A stretch of DNA of 64,000 nucleotides from Colwellia echini (GCF_002843355.2 NZ_PJAI02000002.1:62001-126000), one strand, 5' to 3'; positions 28,569-38,525 are shown, numbered from the stretch's first letter. The notes: generated by a model from the letters alone, not told the origin. A program made the numbers and translations.

Positions 28569-29405
28569 ATGAACATTCTCTCAAATTTAGCGGACCGGAT
28601 ATTACTCAAGACAAAAAAACGGGTTAAACCTATGTCTTTACTTTGTCTGCCTTTGTTATGTTTATTACTGCCCGTAGAATTACTTGCAGCAGACGATGAC
28701 GGTATTGAAGTCTCTGGTCAGGGCAGCATTGAGGTTGTACCGGATCAATTTTCATTAACATTAACCATCACCGAGCGCGGTAGAATACCTAATAAACTAA
28801 AGTCTTTAGTTGATAAAAAAAGTACTTCGGTGGTTAATGCCGCATTAAAACTTGGAGTAAAAGACACCAATATTTCATCTGCACGTGTGAATTTGCGTAT
28901 TGTGGAAGAAGTGCCTGCAATTCAGGTACAAGCCATTGAATTAAACAAAGGTCGGGAGGGGAGTGTTTTTGTTGATGGCCAAAATGTTAATCAGCAACAA
29001 AATTCAAATAATCAGCATAAAAACCCACTATTTGAGTTAAGCCGACAAGTAAGTGTTAATTTTACTAAAATTGATCAATACGACGATTTTCTTAGTGACA
29101 TTATTAAAATAAATGTTAGTCACATATCTTCATTATCTATGAATGTTGAAAAGCGTGATGAATACTACCAACAAGCTTTAGTGCAAGCTATCAGTCATGC
29201 ACAACATAAAGCGGGGCGTATGGCTAACCAAGCAGGAAAAAAACTTGGCGATTTACAGTTTATTAAAGAGGTATCTAGTAATAGTTACCGCCCAATGTAT
29301 GCTGAGCCAATGATGAGAAGCTCAAGCTCAGTTGCGCATACTTCTTTAACGGGTAATCAAACTATTTCTGCACGTGTATCAGTTAAATTTAGTCTTGAAG
29401 ATTAA
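28569..29405 (+). CDS. SIMPL domain (DUF541) protein
   Basis: 278 residues. A signal peptide with hydrophobic core MSLLCLPLLCLLLPVELLAA (about 22-41) comes first, then a SIMPL/DUF541 domain starting IEVSGQGSIEVVPDQFSLTLTITERG and ending TISARVSVKFSLED. A Gln/Asn-rich insertion (around QNVNQQQNSNNQHKN) interrupts the domain. SIMPL proteins are periplasmic or outer-membrane associated, with no agreed biochemical role; E. coli YggE is linked to oxidative stress. AAGGAT precedes the ATG. Confidence 0.85.
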   Translation: MNILSNLADRILLKTKKRVKPMSLLCLPLLCLLLPVELLAADDDGIEVSGQGSIEVVPDQFSLTLTITERGRIPNKLKSLVDKKSTSVVNAALKLGVKDTNISSARVNLRIVEEVPAIQVQAIELNKGREGSVFVDGQNVNQQQNSNNQHKNPLFELSRQVSVNFTKIDQYDDFLSDIIKINVSHISSLSMNVEKRDEYYQQALVQAISHAQHKAGRMANQAGKKLGDLQFIKEVSSNSYRPMYAEPMMRSSSSVAHTSLTGNQTISARVSVKFSLED

Positions 29406-29953
29406 ATATTTAGTAATATCAGGCCTTAGTTTGTTATTTGTGCGAGAAAAGCTTTAATTTTACTGAGTTTTTAGGTATGTTAGCGCTTTTTAAATAAGTG
29501 TTTTGACTGATAGTTATGCCGTATAAAATAGAGCAATAAAGCGTCAATCCGTTTTATGAGCCTAAAGGTAAATTTGTTTAAAAGTTTATACAAGGTTTTC
29601 GTTTGTTGATCTAGTTAACTATAAGCTAGTTAATGCTAAATAATTTGCTTTGTATAATCTTATTACAAGGTACAGTACTAACACGTATTACAAACAAATT
29701 AATGTAAAAAGTAAACTCTAACGATCAGCTGATCTTATAATTTAAGCTTTGATTTAACAAACAAGATTAATCAAAATGGCTATTAATGATTTTATAGCCT
29801 AAATAAGCAACATTTATCATTAACTATTCAGCCAATTTAAGCGCTAATCGTCAATGAATCTGTTAGAATTGCACATAGAGTGTTTTATCTAAAATATTAT
29901 CTAAATAGTGTTTATAGGTAAAATAATGTTTATTGATAAAAAGTGAAGGTTTG
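29406..29953. other. 548 bp AT-rich gap
   Basis: No ORF with family-like sequence, no tRNA or convincing terminator was recognised. It presumably holds the 3-prime end of the SIMPL transcript and the promoter for the small acidic gene. Confidence 0.4.
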
Positions 29954-30241
29954 ATGAAAGAATTTGTGGTCATTCATGACTATTTAGTCACCCAAGAATT
30001 AGTGGGTGATTGGGATGGCCAGGAAGAAGAAGTCGCTGAACGTATGAATGAAATTTATCATACAATGTACGATTTAGCAGAAGAAGATATTGAAACAGAA
30101 GTTTTAGAGCAATTATTGGCACTTATTTGGGATACCTGGATAGGTAACGAAGACATTGCGGAAATTGAAACAAATGATATTTATGATTGGTGTAAGCATG
30201 TGCTTGATAATCCTGAGCAACATCTCCAGTCTGAAGAATAA
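29954..30241 (+). CDS. small acidic protein of unknown function upstream of proQ
   Basis: 95 residues from the ATG at 29954, which has GAAGG 4 nt upstream; an in-frame TTG at 29933 would add 7 residues. The protein is strongly acidic (about a quarter Asp+Glu) with three Trp and one Cys, and reads as largely helical (EEEVAERMNEIYHTMYDLAEEDIETEVLEQLLALIWDTWIG). There is no signal peptide, membrane segment or known motif. It lies 109 bp before proQ on the same strand. Codon use resembles neighbours, so it is likely real, but I do not recognise the family. Confidence 0.7.
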   Translation: MKEFVVIHDYLVTQELVGDWDGQEEEVAERMNEIYHTMYDLAEEDIETEVLEQLLALIWDTWIGNEDIAEIETNDIYDWCKHVLDNPEQHLQSEE

Positions 30242-30350
30242 CGAAAGATCAACATTGGCGCTATTTTCTTGCTAGAGTAACTTTCTAGGAGTACTGCTTG
30301 CAGACAAATGAAGCTAGCTTAATTAATCAAAAGTGTAAAAAAGTGTAGTT

Positions 30351-31022
30351 ATGGAAACTGAAATTAAACGTACAAGTACAAAAGACATCATTGCTTATTT
30401 AACTGAAAAGTTTCCTGAGTGTTTTTCAATTAAAGGCCCGGTTAAACCGCTTAAAATTGGTATATTCCAAGACTTAGCAGAAAAGCTTAGTGATGATGAA
30501 ACGGTGAGTAAAACACGTTTACGTCAAGCGTTAAGACACTATACAAGCAGCTGGCGTTATTTAAAAGTTATCAAAGCAGGCGCTTCTCGTGTTGATATTG
30601 ATGGCAAAGATGTTGCTGTAATTGATGAAGAGCAAGCCGCATATGCGAGTAAAACGCTAAAAGAAAGCCAAGAAAAATTTGGTAACAAAAAAGCGACAGA
30701 CAGCGAAGCTAAAAAACCGTATAAAGGTAAAGCAAACGCTACAGCTGACAGCGCAAAAGCACCGAGTAAATCGGTTGATAAAAAGCGTGATTCAGCAAAG
30801 TTTAAAACAGTTAAGTCAGCGCCTAAAAAAGTGGCAAATAAAGAAGTTGCTCCGCTTAAACCGGTTGCTACAGACACTATTAAAGTTGGTAGTAGTGTGA
30901 GAGTTCAGTTAGGAAACTCGCCAATGAATGCTACCATCACTGAAATATCAGGAAAAGATATCAGTGTACAGCTTGACTCTGGCATGATTATTAAAACCCA
31001 ACTAAAAAACATCTACGCGTAG
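30351..31022 (+). CDS. proQ: RNA chaperone ProQ
   Basis: 223 residues (E. coli 232). The N-terminal FinO/ProQ domain (about 5-110) includes DIIAYLTEKFPECFS, KPLKIGIFQDLAEKL, RLRQALRHYTSSWRYLKVI and GASRVDIDG. A Lys/Ala-rich linker (about 120-170) follows, and a C-terminal Tudor-like domain begins TIKVGSSVRVQL. ProQ binds structured sRNAs and mRNA 3-prime ends. It is followed by prc, as in E. coli. Confidence 0.95.
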   Translation: METEIKRTSTKDIIAYLTEKFPECFSIKGPVKPLKIGIFQDLAEKLSDDETVSKTRLRQALRHYTSSWRYLKVIKAGASRVDIDGKDVAVIDEEQAAYASKTLKESQEKFGNKKATDSEAKKPYKGKANATADSAKAPSKSVDKKRDSAKFKTVKSAPKKVANKEVAPLKPVATDTIKVGSSVRVQLGNSPMNATITEISGKDISVQLDSGMIIKTQLKNIYA

Positions 31023-31061
31023 TTGCAAGGTATAAAAAAGTAACTATTCTAGCAATATAAA

Positions 31062-31095
31062 AAGCCGATATTCGTTAAGAATGTCGGTTATTTTT
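31062..31095 (+). terminator. weak terminator between proQ and prc
   Basis: AGCCGATATTC / GAATGTCGGTT stem followed by ATTTTTATT. A partial terminator would let some transcripts continue into prc. Confidence 0.6.
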
Positions 31096-31240
31096 ATTCT
31101 TTGTAGTAAAAGTTGTTAAGTATAAACTAGGTCTAAGTTAGGCTATAAATTATAGCCTGCTCTAAATTCTAGTTAGATACAAATATCGTTAGAAGCAAAA
31201 AATTATTAGGTCAAATCTAAATCGAATAGGAAGTTAATGC

Positions 31241-33292
31241 ATGCAAAAAATTTGTCGTATCGCTATCGCCGTCTCATTATCATTAGGTTTGTCTATAAGC
31301 GTTAACGCGTTTGAAAAAATAAAAACACCAGAAGAGCTTCCTGTACTCATACCTGAATCTCAACATGCTACGGCAACTAAGCGCATTACGGCACGATTTA
31401 CCCGTGCACATTATAAAAAAGTTGAAATTGACGATGCTTTATCTGCGGAAGTTTTTGACCGATATATCAAACAACTTGATTATGCCCGTAATATCTTTTT
31501 AGCTAGCGATATTGAAAGCTTTCAAAAATATCGTCTAGATTTCGATACTGTTCTAATGCGCGGCAAACTAGAAGCTCCCTATGCAATTTATAATGTAAAT
31601 ATGCAAAGACGCTTAGAGCGCTACGAATATGCGATTAGTTTATTAGAAACGAAAGATGGTAAAAACCCATTCGACTTTACGCAAAAAGAAGTCTACTCCT
31701 TTGATCGTGAAGACGCTGCTTGGCCTGTTAGTGAAGCTGAGTTAAATGAATTATGGCGTTTAAAAGTCAAGTCTGACGTGTTGAATTTAACTCTTACTAA
31801 TAAAGAGTGGCCGAAGATCAAAGAAGTTCTAACCAAACGTTATAACTATGCGATTAAGCGGTTAAAACAAAATGAAAGCGAAGATGCTTTTCAATTGGTT
31901 ATGAATAGCTTTTCTCGTGTTGTAGAGCCACATACGTCTTATTTATCTCCTCGTAATGCTGAACGTTTTCAAGTGGATATGAATTTATCTCTTGAAGGGA
32001 TTGGCGCTGAATTACGTTCAGAAGAAGACTATACTGTTATTCAACGTGTGATCACGGGTGGTCCTGCAGATAAATCCAAACAACTTAAATCTAAAGATCG
32101 AATTGTTGGTGTTGCTCAAGCTGATGATGATTTTGAAGATGTCATTGGTTGGCGTTTAGATGATGTTGTTGAACTGATTAAAGGCCCTAAAGGTACAACC
32201 GTACGTTTACAAATATTACCGGAAGATAGTGACGATGCAGCAAATATAAAAATTGTTTCTATTGTTCGCGATATTATTAAATTAGAAGACAGAGCAGCAA
32301 AATCAGAAGTTTATTTACAAAACCCAGAAATGGAAAACAGTAAAAAACTTGGCGTTATTACTATTCCTAGTTTTTATAATAATTTGTCTCAAGATGTTAA
32401 AAAAGAAATTGTTTTATTAAAAGAGCAAGGTGTTGAAGGTATTATCGTTGATTTACGAGGTAATGGTGGTGGCTCTTTACCTGAATCATCATTATTAACA
32501 GGGTTATTTATTGATAAAGGCCCTGTAGTTCAAATTAGAGATGGTGCAAATCGTATTGAAGTACAAGGTGACAGAGACGGAGTCAGTTACTTTGATGGTC
32601 CGCTTACCGTCATGGTAGATAGATACAGTGCTTCTGCCTCTGAAATATTCTCTGCAGCGATTCAAGATTATGGTCGTGGTATTATTATTGGTGAACATAC
32701 TTTTGGTAAAGGTACTGTGCAGCAGCATAGAGGTTTAGGTCGCGTATATGACTTATATGAAAAGCCATTTGGCAGCATTCAATATACCATAGCTAAATTT
32801 TATCGTATTAATGGTGGTAGTACTCAACATCGTGGTGTTTTACCGGATATTTCTTTTCCAACAGCAATAGACCCAGAAGACTGGGGTGAAAGTAAAGAAG
32901 AAAATGCCTTACCTTGGGATCATATTCAAAGAGCTAACTACACACCATTGAATGATTTAAGTGCTGATATTGCTTATTTAACACCACGCTATTTAGAGCG
33001 AATTAAAACTAACCCTGAATTTAATTATTTGTTAGAAGACATCAGTATTTATCAAGCAGAAAAAGATGATAAAACAGTTTCCCTAAATCTTGTTAATCGT
33101 CAAACTGAACGAGAAGAAAATAAAGCGAAACGTCTAATTAGAGTCAACGAACAGCTAGTACTTCTCGGTGAAGAGAAGGTTACTGACTTAGATGACTTAA
33201 CGGATGAGTTAGATGATGTAGACCCATTTTTAGATGAGGCTGCTCGGATTACTTTTGACTATATCGCGTTAGATAAACTGGCTAAAAAATAG
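31241..33292 (+). CDS. prc: carboxy-terminal processing (tail-specific) protease Prc/Tsp
   Basis: 683 residues (E. coli 682). Signal peptide to about VNAFE (24), an N-terminal domain, a PDZ domain (about 240-320: LEGIGAELRSEEDYTVIQRVITGGPA), the S41 protease core with S465 in SASASEIF, D476 in QDYGR and K490 in FGKGTVQQ at the same spacing as the E. coli catalytic residues, and a C-terminal DUF3340 region. It is a periplasmic protease that degrades proteins with unstructured or tagged C-termini and trims envelope enzymes. It is paired with proQ as in enterobacteria. Confidence 0.96.
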   Translation: MQKICRIAIAVSLSLGLSISVNAFEKIKTPEELPVLIPESQHATATKRITARFTRAHYKKVEIDDALSAEVFDRYIKQLDYARNIFLASDIESFQKYRLDFDTVLMRGKLEAPYAIYNVNMQRRLERYEYAISLLETKDGKNPFDFTQKEVYSFDREDAAWPVSEAELNELWRLKVKSDVLNLTLTNKEWPKIKEVLTKRYNYAIKRLKQNESEDAFQLVMNSFSRVVEPHTSYLSPRNAERFQVDMNLSLEGIGAELRSEEDYTVIQRVITGGPADKSKQLKSKDRIVGVAQADDDFEDVIGWRLDDVVELIKGPKGTTVRLQILPEDSDDAANIKIVSIVRDIIKLEDRAAKSEVYLQNPEMENSKKLGVITIPSFYNNLSQDVKKEIVLLKEQGVEGIIVDLRGNGGGSLPESSLLTGLFIDKGPVVQIRDGANRIEVQGDRDGVSYFDGPLTVMVDRYSASASEIFSAAIQDYGRGIIIGEHTFGKGTVQQHRGLGRVYDLYEKPFGSIQYTIAKFYRINGGSTQHRGVLPDISFPTAIDPEDWGESKEENALPWDHIQRANYTPLNDLSADIAYLTPRYLERIKTNPEFNYLLEDISIYQAEKDDKTVSLNLVNRQTEREENKAKRLIRVNEQLVLLGEEKVTDLDDLTDELDDVDPFLDEAARITFDYIALDKLAKK

Positions 33293-33303
33293 TGTTGTAA
33301 TAG

Positions 33304-33332
33304 AGCCGCCCATTGAGGCGGCTTTATTATTT
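33304..33332 (+). terminator. prc terminator
   Basis: AGCCGCC (33304-33310) / GGCGGCT (33317-33323) stem followed by a T-rich TTATTATTT. Confidence 0.8.
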
Positions 33333-33448
33333 ATAATAACTCTTCTTTTAGGTATTCGATTATTAATAGCAATCATTCACAACATAATAGCAATCAGTCT
33401 AGCACTGAGACGACTATAAGTGTTAACTCCAAAGTCAAACAACCTACC

Positions 33449-34903
33449 TTGTTAGATGCCGCTATTCCTGTAATTACGCTCATTACATTATTAACCATGG
33501 CGGTTAATTATTTTGGTGATAATTCATCTTATGGACCGAATCAAATAGCATTGCTTATAGCAATGGGCGTAGCCGTTGTTATTGGTATCAAAAATGGGTA
33601 TCACTGGTCTGAACTTGAAAATGCAATCATCCAAGGGATTTCACTTTCGTTAGGGGCTGTGCTTATTTTATTAGCCGTTGGCTCATTAATAGGCGCTTGG
33701 TTATTGTCAGGCACAGTTCCAACGATGATTTATTACGGATTAAAAATATTAGACCCTACCTGGTTTTACGTTGCTGCGTGTGTAATGTGTGCTGTTGTTT
33801 CAATGAGTATTGGTAGCTCGTGGACCACAGCTGCAACCATTGGAGTGGCTTTAATAGGTATTGCCCAAGGCTTAGAATTATCACCAGCAATTACTGCAGG
33901 AAGTATCATTTCAGGAGCTTATTTTGGTGATAAAATATCACCATTATCAGAAACAACTAACTTAGCACCGGCTATTGCAGGTAGCGAGTTATTTTCGCAT
34001 ATCCGTTATATGTTTTGGACAACGGCACCATCAATGGTTACAGCATTAATACTTTTTATGTTTCTAGGCTTCACCGAAACAACTCAAACTGATAATCAAG
34101 CGATCAATATACTAAGTCAACAACTTGCCGAGCAATTTGATTTATCACTTTATAATTTAGTGCCGTTACTCGTGTTACTACTATTAGCTATAAAAAAAGT
34201 TCCTGCGTTCCCCGCTGTGGCTATAGGCGCTATTATTGGCGGTATATGGGCAGTGATTTTTCAACAAGACCTTATTCTTCGTATAGCACAAAGCGGAACA
34301 GATACTTTAAGTGCGAATATTATTATTGTATGGACTGCATTTTTTGATGGGGTAGTGATCGAAACGGGTAACAGTGAGCTTAATGATTTACTTAGTGGCG
34401 GCGGTATGTCTAGTATGTTAAATACTGTTTGGCTCATTATGTGTGCATTAAGTTTCGGTGCGGTATTAGAGCATTTAGGTATGTTGAAAAAATTTGTTGA
34501 TACCATACTTTCATCAGTCAAATCGACAGGAGCTTTAATTGCAACCACAGTCGCAACCTGTATTGGCACCAATATATTAACCGCGGATCAATACATGTCT
34601 ATTGTTATGCCAGGGCGAATGTATAAAGAAGAATATGCGCGCAGAGGATTAGATCCTTTAGTGTTAAGTCGCACCCTTGAAGACTCAGCTACAATAACTT
34701 CGCCACTTATTCCTTGGAATACTTGTGCGGTTTATATGTCAGCGGTTTTATTAGTTAATCCACTTGATTATATCTATTATTGTTTCTTTAATTGGATGAC
34801 GCCTATTTTGGCAGTTGTTTATGGTTTTATTGGATTCAATATTAAGACAATTGTTGTAACAAAAATACGTAGTACAAATACATCGCAGCTTATTACTGAT
34901 TAA
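33449..34903 (+). CDS. nhaC: NhaC-family Na+/H+ antiporter
   Basis: 484 residues from a TTG at 33449, with about eleven hydrophobic segments. Family-typical stretches are LDAAIPVITLI, SIGSSWTTAATIGVALIGIAQGL, ISGAYFGDKISPLSETTNLAPAIAG and DSATITSPLIPWNTCAVYMSAVL. Inner-membrane cation/proton exchange, important in a marine setting; the exact substrates are not shown. The TTG has no ribosome-binding site, and the frame is open upstream to a stop at 33314 without any ATG, GTG or TTG. A hydrophilic N-terminus starting at an ATT (33359 or 33362) with AGG upstream is possible. Only the start is doubtful. Confidence 0.85.
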   Translation: MLDAAIPVITLITLLTMAVNYFGDNSSYGPNQIALLIAMGVAVVIGIKNGYHWSELENAIIQGISLSLGAVLILLAVGSLIGAWLLSGTVPTMIYYGLKILDPTWFYVAACVMCAVVSMSIGSSWTTAATIGVALIGIAQGLELSPAITAGSIISGAYFGDKISPLSETTNLAPAIAGSELFSHIRYMFWTTAPSMVTALILFMFLGFTETTQTDNQAINILSQQLAEQFDLSLYNLVPLLVLLLLAIKKVPAFPAVAIGAIIGGIWAVIFQQDLILRIAQSGTDTLSANIIIVWTAFFDGVVIETGNSELNDLLSGGGMSSMLNTVWLIMCALSFGAVLEHLGMLKKFVDTILSSVKSTGALIATTVATCIGTNILTADQYMSIVMPGRMYKEEYARRGLDPLVLSRTLEDSATITSPLIPWNTCAVYMSAVLLVNPLDYIYYCFFNWMTPILAVVYGFIGFNIKTIVVTKIRSTNTSQLITD

Positions 34904-34928
34904 TTTTAACTTTACCCAAGGCTTTATC

Positions 34929-37556
34929 ATGTCATCTACAGAACCACGATTTTTAGCAGATTACCGACCAGCTGACTTTACAATTAATACTGTCAACTTA
35001 TCTATTGAGCTCGCCGATACTAGCACTAAGGTCATCAATGAGTTGGAGTTAGTTAAACAAGGAGATCATCAACAAGCATTAGTGCTAAATGGTGAACACT
35101 TAACCCTAATCTCATTAGTACTTAATGATCAACCGTTACACGCCGAACTCTATCAACTTAATGATACATTATTAACGATTCCTGCGAGTAGCTTACCAGA
35201 AGGTGATAGTTTTACGCTTATTATTACCACCGAAATAAATCCTTTAGAAAATACCGCGTTAGAAGGTTTATTTAAATCGGGCGATGCTTTTTGTACACAA
35301 TGTGAAGCGGAAGGTTTCAGACGCATTAGTTATTACCTTGACCGACCTGATGTGATGGCAACTTTCACTACTAAGGTGACTGCCGATAAAACCTTATATC
35401 CATTTTTATTATCTAACGGCAATAAAATTGATAGTGGTGATTTACCGGGTAATCAACATTTTGTTACTTGGTATGATCCGTTTCCAAAACCTTGTTATTT
35501 ATTTGCCTTAGTTGCGGGTAACTTTGATCTACTTGAAGATAAATTTACGACTATGAGTGGCCGTGAAGTGGCTCTTGAAATTTTTGTTGATAAAGGTAAT
35601 TTAGCTAAAGCAGAACATGCCATGGTGTCATTACAAAAATCAATGGCGTGGGACGAGCAAACCTTTGGTTTGGAATATGATTTAGATATTTACATGATTG
35701 TTGCTGTCGACTTTTTCAATATGGGAGCGATGGAAAACAAAGGTTTAAATGTTTTCAATTCAAAATTTGTATTAGCTGATAGTCAATGCGCAACCGATAG
35801 TGATTACTTCAATATTGAAGCGGTTATTGCTCATGAATACTTTCATAACTGGACAGGTAATCGTGTAACTTGTCGTGACTGGTTCCAGTTAAGTTTAAAA
35901 GAAGGTTTGACGGTTTTTAGAGATCAGCAATTTAGCGGCGATATGCATTCAAGTGCAGTAACCCGTATTCAAAATGTTCGGGTGTTACGTTCATTGCAGT
36001 TTGCTGAAGATGCAGGCCCGATGGCGCATCCTATTCGTCCTGAAAAAGTATTAGAGATGAACAATTTTTACACCCTAACTGTTTATGAAAAGGGCGCAGA
36101 AGTTATCCGTATGTTACATACCTTAATCGGTGTTGAAAATTTCCGTAAAGGCATGGATTTTTATTTTGCTCGTTTTGACGGTATGGCTGTAACGTGCGAC
36201 GATTTTATTAACGCAATGAGCGATGCCAGTGGTAAAGATTTAACTCAATTTAAATTATGGTATAGCCAATATGGCACACCAGTAATAAAAGTTGCACAAG
36301 CTTTTGATGCAGCAACGGGAATATATACGCTAACGTTATCACAGCAATCCCCGGTTACTAAGAAACAAGAAAATCCACAAGCACTTCATATTCCTATTAA
36401 AATAGAGCTTATCAATAAAGACTTTGATACCAATGCTAGCGTAAATACAAGTAATTTAAATCAAACCAAATTACTTGAGTTAACGCAAGACACACAAACG
36501 TGGAGTTTTAGTGGCTTTAGCCAACAACCAACATTAGCAATGCTTGCTGATTTTAGTGCACCGGTTAAATTAGATTTTAGCCAAGATGAAACCGCTTTGT
36601 TAACCGTGATGAAAAATGCAGAAAATAGCTTTTGTCGTTGGGATGCAGGTCAAAAATTATTAATGTCATATATTCAACATTTAACCTTTGATGCGGATTA
36701 TGTGATCTCTCCTGCATTAATTGATGCGATAAATTCGATGTTAATGGGGGGGGAAGACCGAGCCTTTATTGCGGAGCAAATTTCATTACCTAGTTTTGAT
36801 GAAGCTGCAGGGTTAATGATAGATATTGAACCGTTAGCGCTTTTTGATGCTATTTCCACACTATCTCTTTTTATCGCACAGGGTGCTCAACAACAATTAC
36901 TAGCAACTTATCAAGCTTGTCAGCAAGTAGGTGAAGAAGATTGTGTCGCCAATAGAGCGTTAAAAAATGTTTGTTTAAGTTATTTAAGTCGTTTACCGGA
37001 ATATCAATACTTAGTTGCGGAGCAGTATCAACAAGCAGCTAATAATAATGATATAACGCAAGAGAATATGACAGATACATTAGCAGCGCTTACTTGCTCT
37101 GCAAAAGTTAACTTGCCCGATTTAAGTGAGCAGTTGCAGCATTTTGAGAATAAATGGCACGATACAACGTTAGTGATGGATAAATGGTTTGCAATAGGTG
37201 CGTCAATTGTCAGTGACGATATATTCACTCAGCTAAATGATTTACTTAAACACCCACAATTTACCTTGAAAAACCCTAACCGTGCGAGATCAATTATCAG
37301 TGCTTTTGCGATGAATAACCCTAAATACTTTCATTGTAAAACAGGTAAGGGCTATCAATTTTTAGCGCAGCAAATTGCTAAAATGAATGAAATTAACCCA
37401 CAAGTGGCGTCAAGGTTGGTTACACCACTTATTCAATATAAAAGTTTTGCAACTGCGCATCAACAATTAATGAAGGCTGAATTAATAACGCTACACGCAT
37501 TGCCTAATTTGTCGAATGACTTAAAAGAAAAACTTGATGCGGCGTTAATTGATTAA
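34929..37556 (+). CDS. pepN: aminopeptidase N
   Basis: 875 residues (E. coli 870). M1-family metallopeptidase: GAMEN at 266-270, zinc site H302-E303-x-x-H306 in HEYFHNW with E325 in LKEGLTVFRD, all offset by 5 from E. coli. The beta-sandwich and C-terminal helical domains typical of bacterial PepN follow. It is a cytoplasmic enzyme that removes N-terminal residues in the last steps of protein breakdown. AAGG precedes the ATG. A run of eight G at 36746-36753 is read in frame. A DUF2835 gene follows, as in many relatives. Confidence 0.97.
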   Translation: MSSTEPRFLADYRPADFTINTVNLSIELADTSTKVINELELVKQGDHQQALVLNGEHLTLISLVLNDQPLHAELYQLNDTLLTIPASSLPEGDSFTLIITTEINPLENTALEGLFKSGDAFCTQCEAEGFRRISYYLDRPDVMATFTTKVTADKTLYPFLLSNGNKIDSGDLPGNQHFVTWYDPFPKPCYLFALVAGNFDLLEDKFTTMSGREVALEIFVDKGNLAKAEHAMVSLQKSMAWDEQTFGLEYDLDIYMIVAVDFFNMGAMENKGLNVFNSKFVLADSQCATDSDYFNIEAVIAHEYFHNWTGNRVTCRDWFQLSLKEGLTVFRDQQFSGDMHSSAVTRIQNVRVLRSLQFAEDAGPMAHPIRPEKVLEMNNFYTLTVYEKGAEVIRMLHTLIGVENFRKGMDFYFARFDGMAVTCDDFINAMSDASGKDLTQFKLWYSQYGTPVIKVAQAFDAATGIYTLTLSQQSPVTKKQENPQALHIPIKIELINKDFDTNASVNTSNLNQTKLLELTQDTQTWSFSGFSQQPTLAMLADFSAPVKLDFSQDETALLTVMKNAENSFCRWDAGQKLLMSYIQHLTFDADYVISPALIDAINSMLMGGEDRAFIAEQISLPSFDEAAGLMIDIEPLALFDAISTLSLFIAQGAQQQLLATYQACQQVGEEDCVANRALKNVCLSYLSRLPEYQYLVAEQYQQAANNNDITQENMTDTLAALTCSAKVNLPDLSEQLQHFENKWHDTTLVMDKWFAIGASIVSDDIFTQLNDLLKHPQFTLKNPNRARSIISAFAMNNPKYFHCKTGKGYQFLAQQIAKMNEINPQVASRLVTPLIQYKSFATAHQQLMKAELITLHALPNLSNDLKEKLDAALID

Positions 37557-37626
37557 ACTTACTTAACCTGAAAACTGGATAAGCAATATTACTTAATTAA
37601 ACTACACAACAACGCTATTTTACTCG

Positions 37627-37667
37627 TTCTTTACGTAATTGATACTTAGTAACAGTTACGTAAAGAA
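37627..37667. repeat. 12 bp perfect inverted repeat downstream of pepN
   Basis: TTCTTTACGTAA (37627-37638) and TTACGTAAAGAA (37656-37667) with a 17 nt loop, in the 318 bp gap between pepN and the DUF2835 gene. No T tract follows. The gap also begins with AACCTGAAAACTGGATAAGC (from 37565) and ends with GTCAGGTTAT (to about 37800), which resemble the ends of the 116-313 element and may mark another decayed copy. Nothing else was recognised. Confidence 0.45.
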
Positions 37668-37874
37668 TATATAAAAATGCGTTGATAACGAATAAACTAT
37701 CATTGTTTTGTGAAAATATTATGAGAAAATTATATCGACCATTTAATTTTGAAACGCTTATCAAGTTAATCATCCAGAGTTAGAACTGAGTCAGGTTATC
37801 TAATAAATTAACGGCATTAATGCGCATTGCTACCATGAAGCGTTCTAATGTCTATACTATTACAATAGCAAAAC

Positions 37875-38090
37875 ATGAAATATTACTTCTCTATTAAAAT
37901 CACTGCTAACGAGTTTCTGCCTTATTACCAAGGAAAAATTCAAAATGTAGTGGTAACTACAAATCAAGGCATTAAAGTTCAATTTCCCGCGATGCACCTG
38001 AGAAAATACCTTACCTTAAATGGTGTACAGGGTAGTTTTTGCTTAGAAACACAGCAAAATAAATTTTTATCTTTATCAAAACTACGCTAA
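37875..38090 (+). CDS. DUF2835 family protein
   Basis: 71 residues, the normal size. Family-like sequence: YYFSIKITANEFLPYYQGKIQNVVVTTNQGIKVQFPAMHLRKYLTLNGVQGSFCLETQQNKFLSLSKL. The DUF2835 gene commonly follows pepN in gammaproteobacteria. Probably a small cytoplasmic beta-rich protein; function unknown. No strong ribosome-binding site is visible. Confidence 0.85.
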   Translation: MKYYFSIKITANEFLPYYQGKIQNVVVTTNQGIKVQFPAMHLRKYLTLNGVQGSFCLETQQNKFLSLSKLR

Positions 38091-38525
38091 TCCAATCTAT
38101 CTTTAGATATATAGAGCAAATACTTGAAACAGTGGTCTGACCTTTTTTGTGAATTATCGACTATAGTTAAGTAAACTAATGGGTGATATTTCATTAGCTT
38201 ATAAAATAAATATTATTACGATAATTAATTGTATTTTTGTGATTTAAACGCTAGTTTTAAACGAGAGGATTAAATAGCTGCTTATTATGATGCAAGTCCT
38301 TAAAATATAGAGTTTTAACTCCTATTTTTAGACTTGCTACCTAAGTTAAATGATGTAATTATTGATTCGTTAACTACATAATAAAACTAATATTAAATAA
38401 AAAGTTAAATAGAAAGTTGAATAAAAAAGATAATAAATAACATTAACAATTTATAGCAATCACTATGGATTAAATCTTAGTGATTTTATAGCTTCTGAGC
38501 ATATCAGGAATAGGGGATAGATTCG
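38091..38525. other. 435 bp gap upstream of the DUF1302 gene
   Basis: AT-rich with no ORF, hairpin terminator or obvious operator recognised. It should hold the promoter for the envelope module that begins at 38526. Confidence 0.4.

Noticed and set aside
30557-30877. A 106-codon open frame opposite the proQ linker
   Set aside because: It mirrors the Lys/Ala-rich linker of ProQ; low-complexity antisense frames stay open by composition.
36746-36753. A frameshift in pepN at the G8 run
   Set aside because: The frame continues with family-like sequence on both sides of the run to the expected length.
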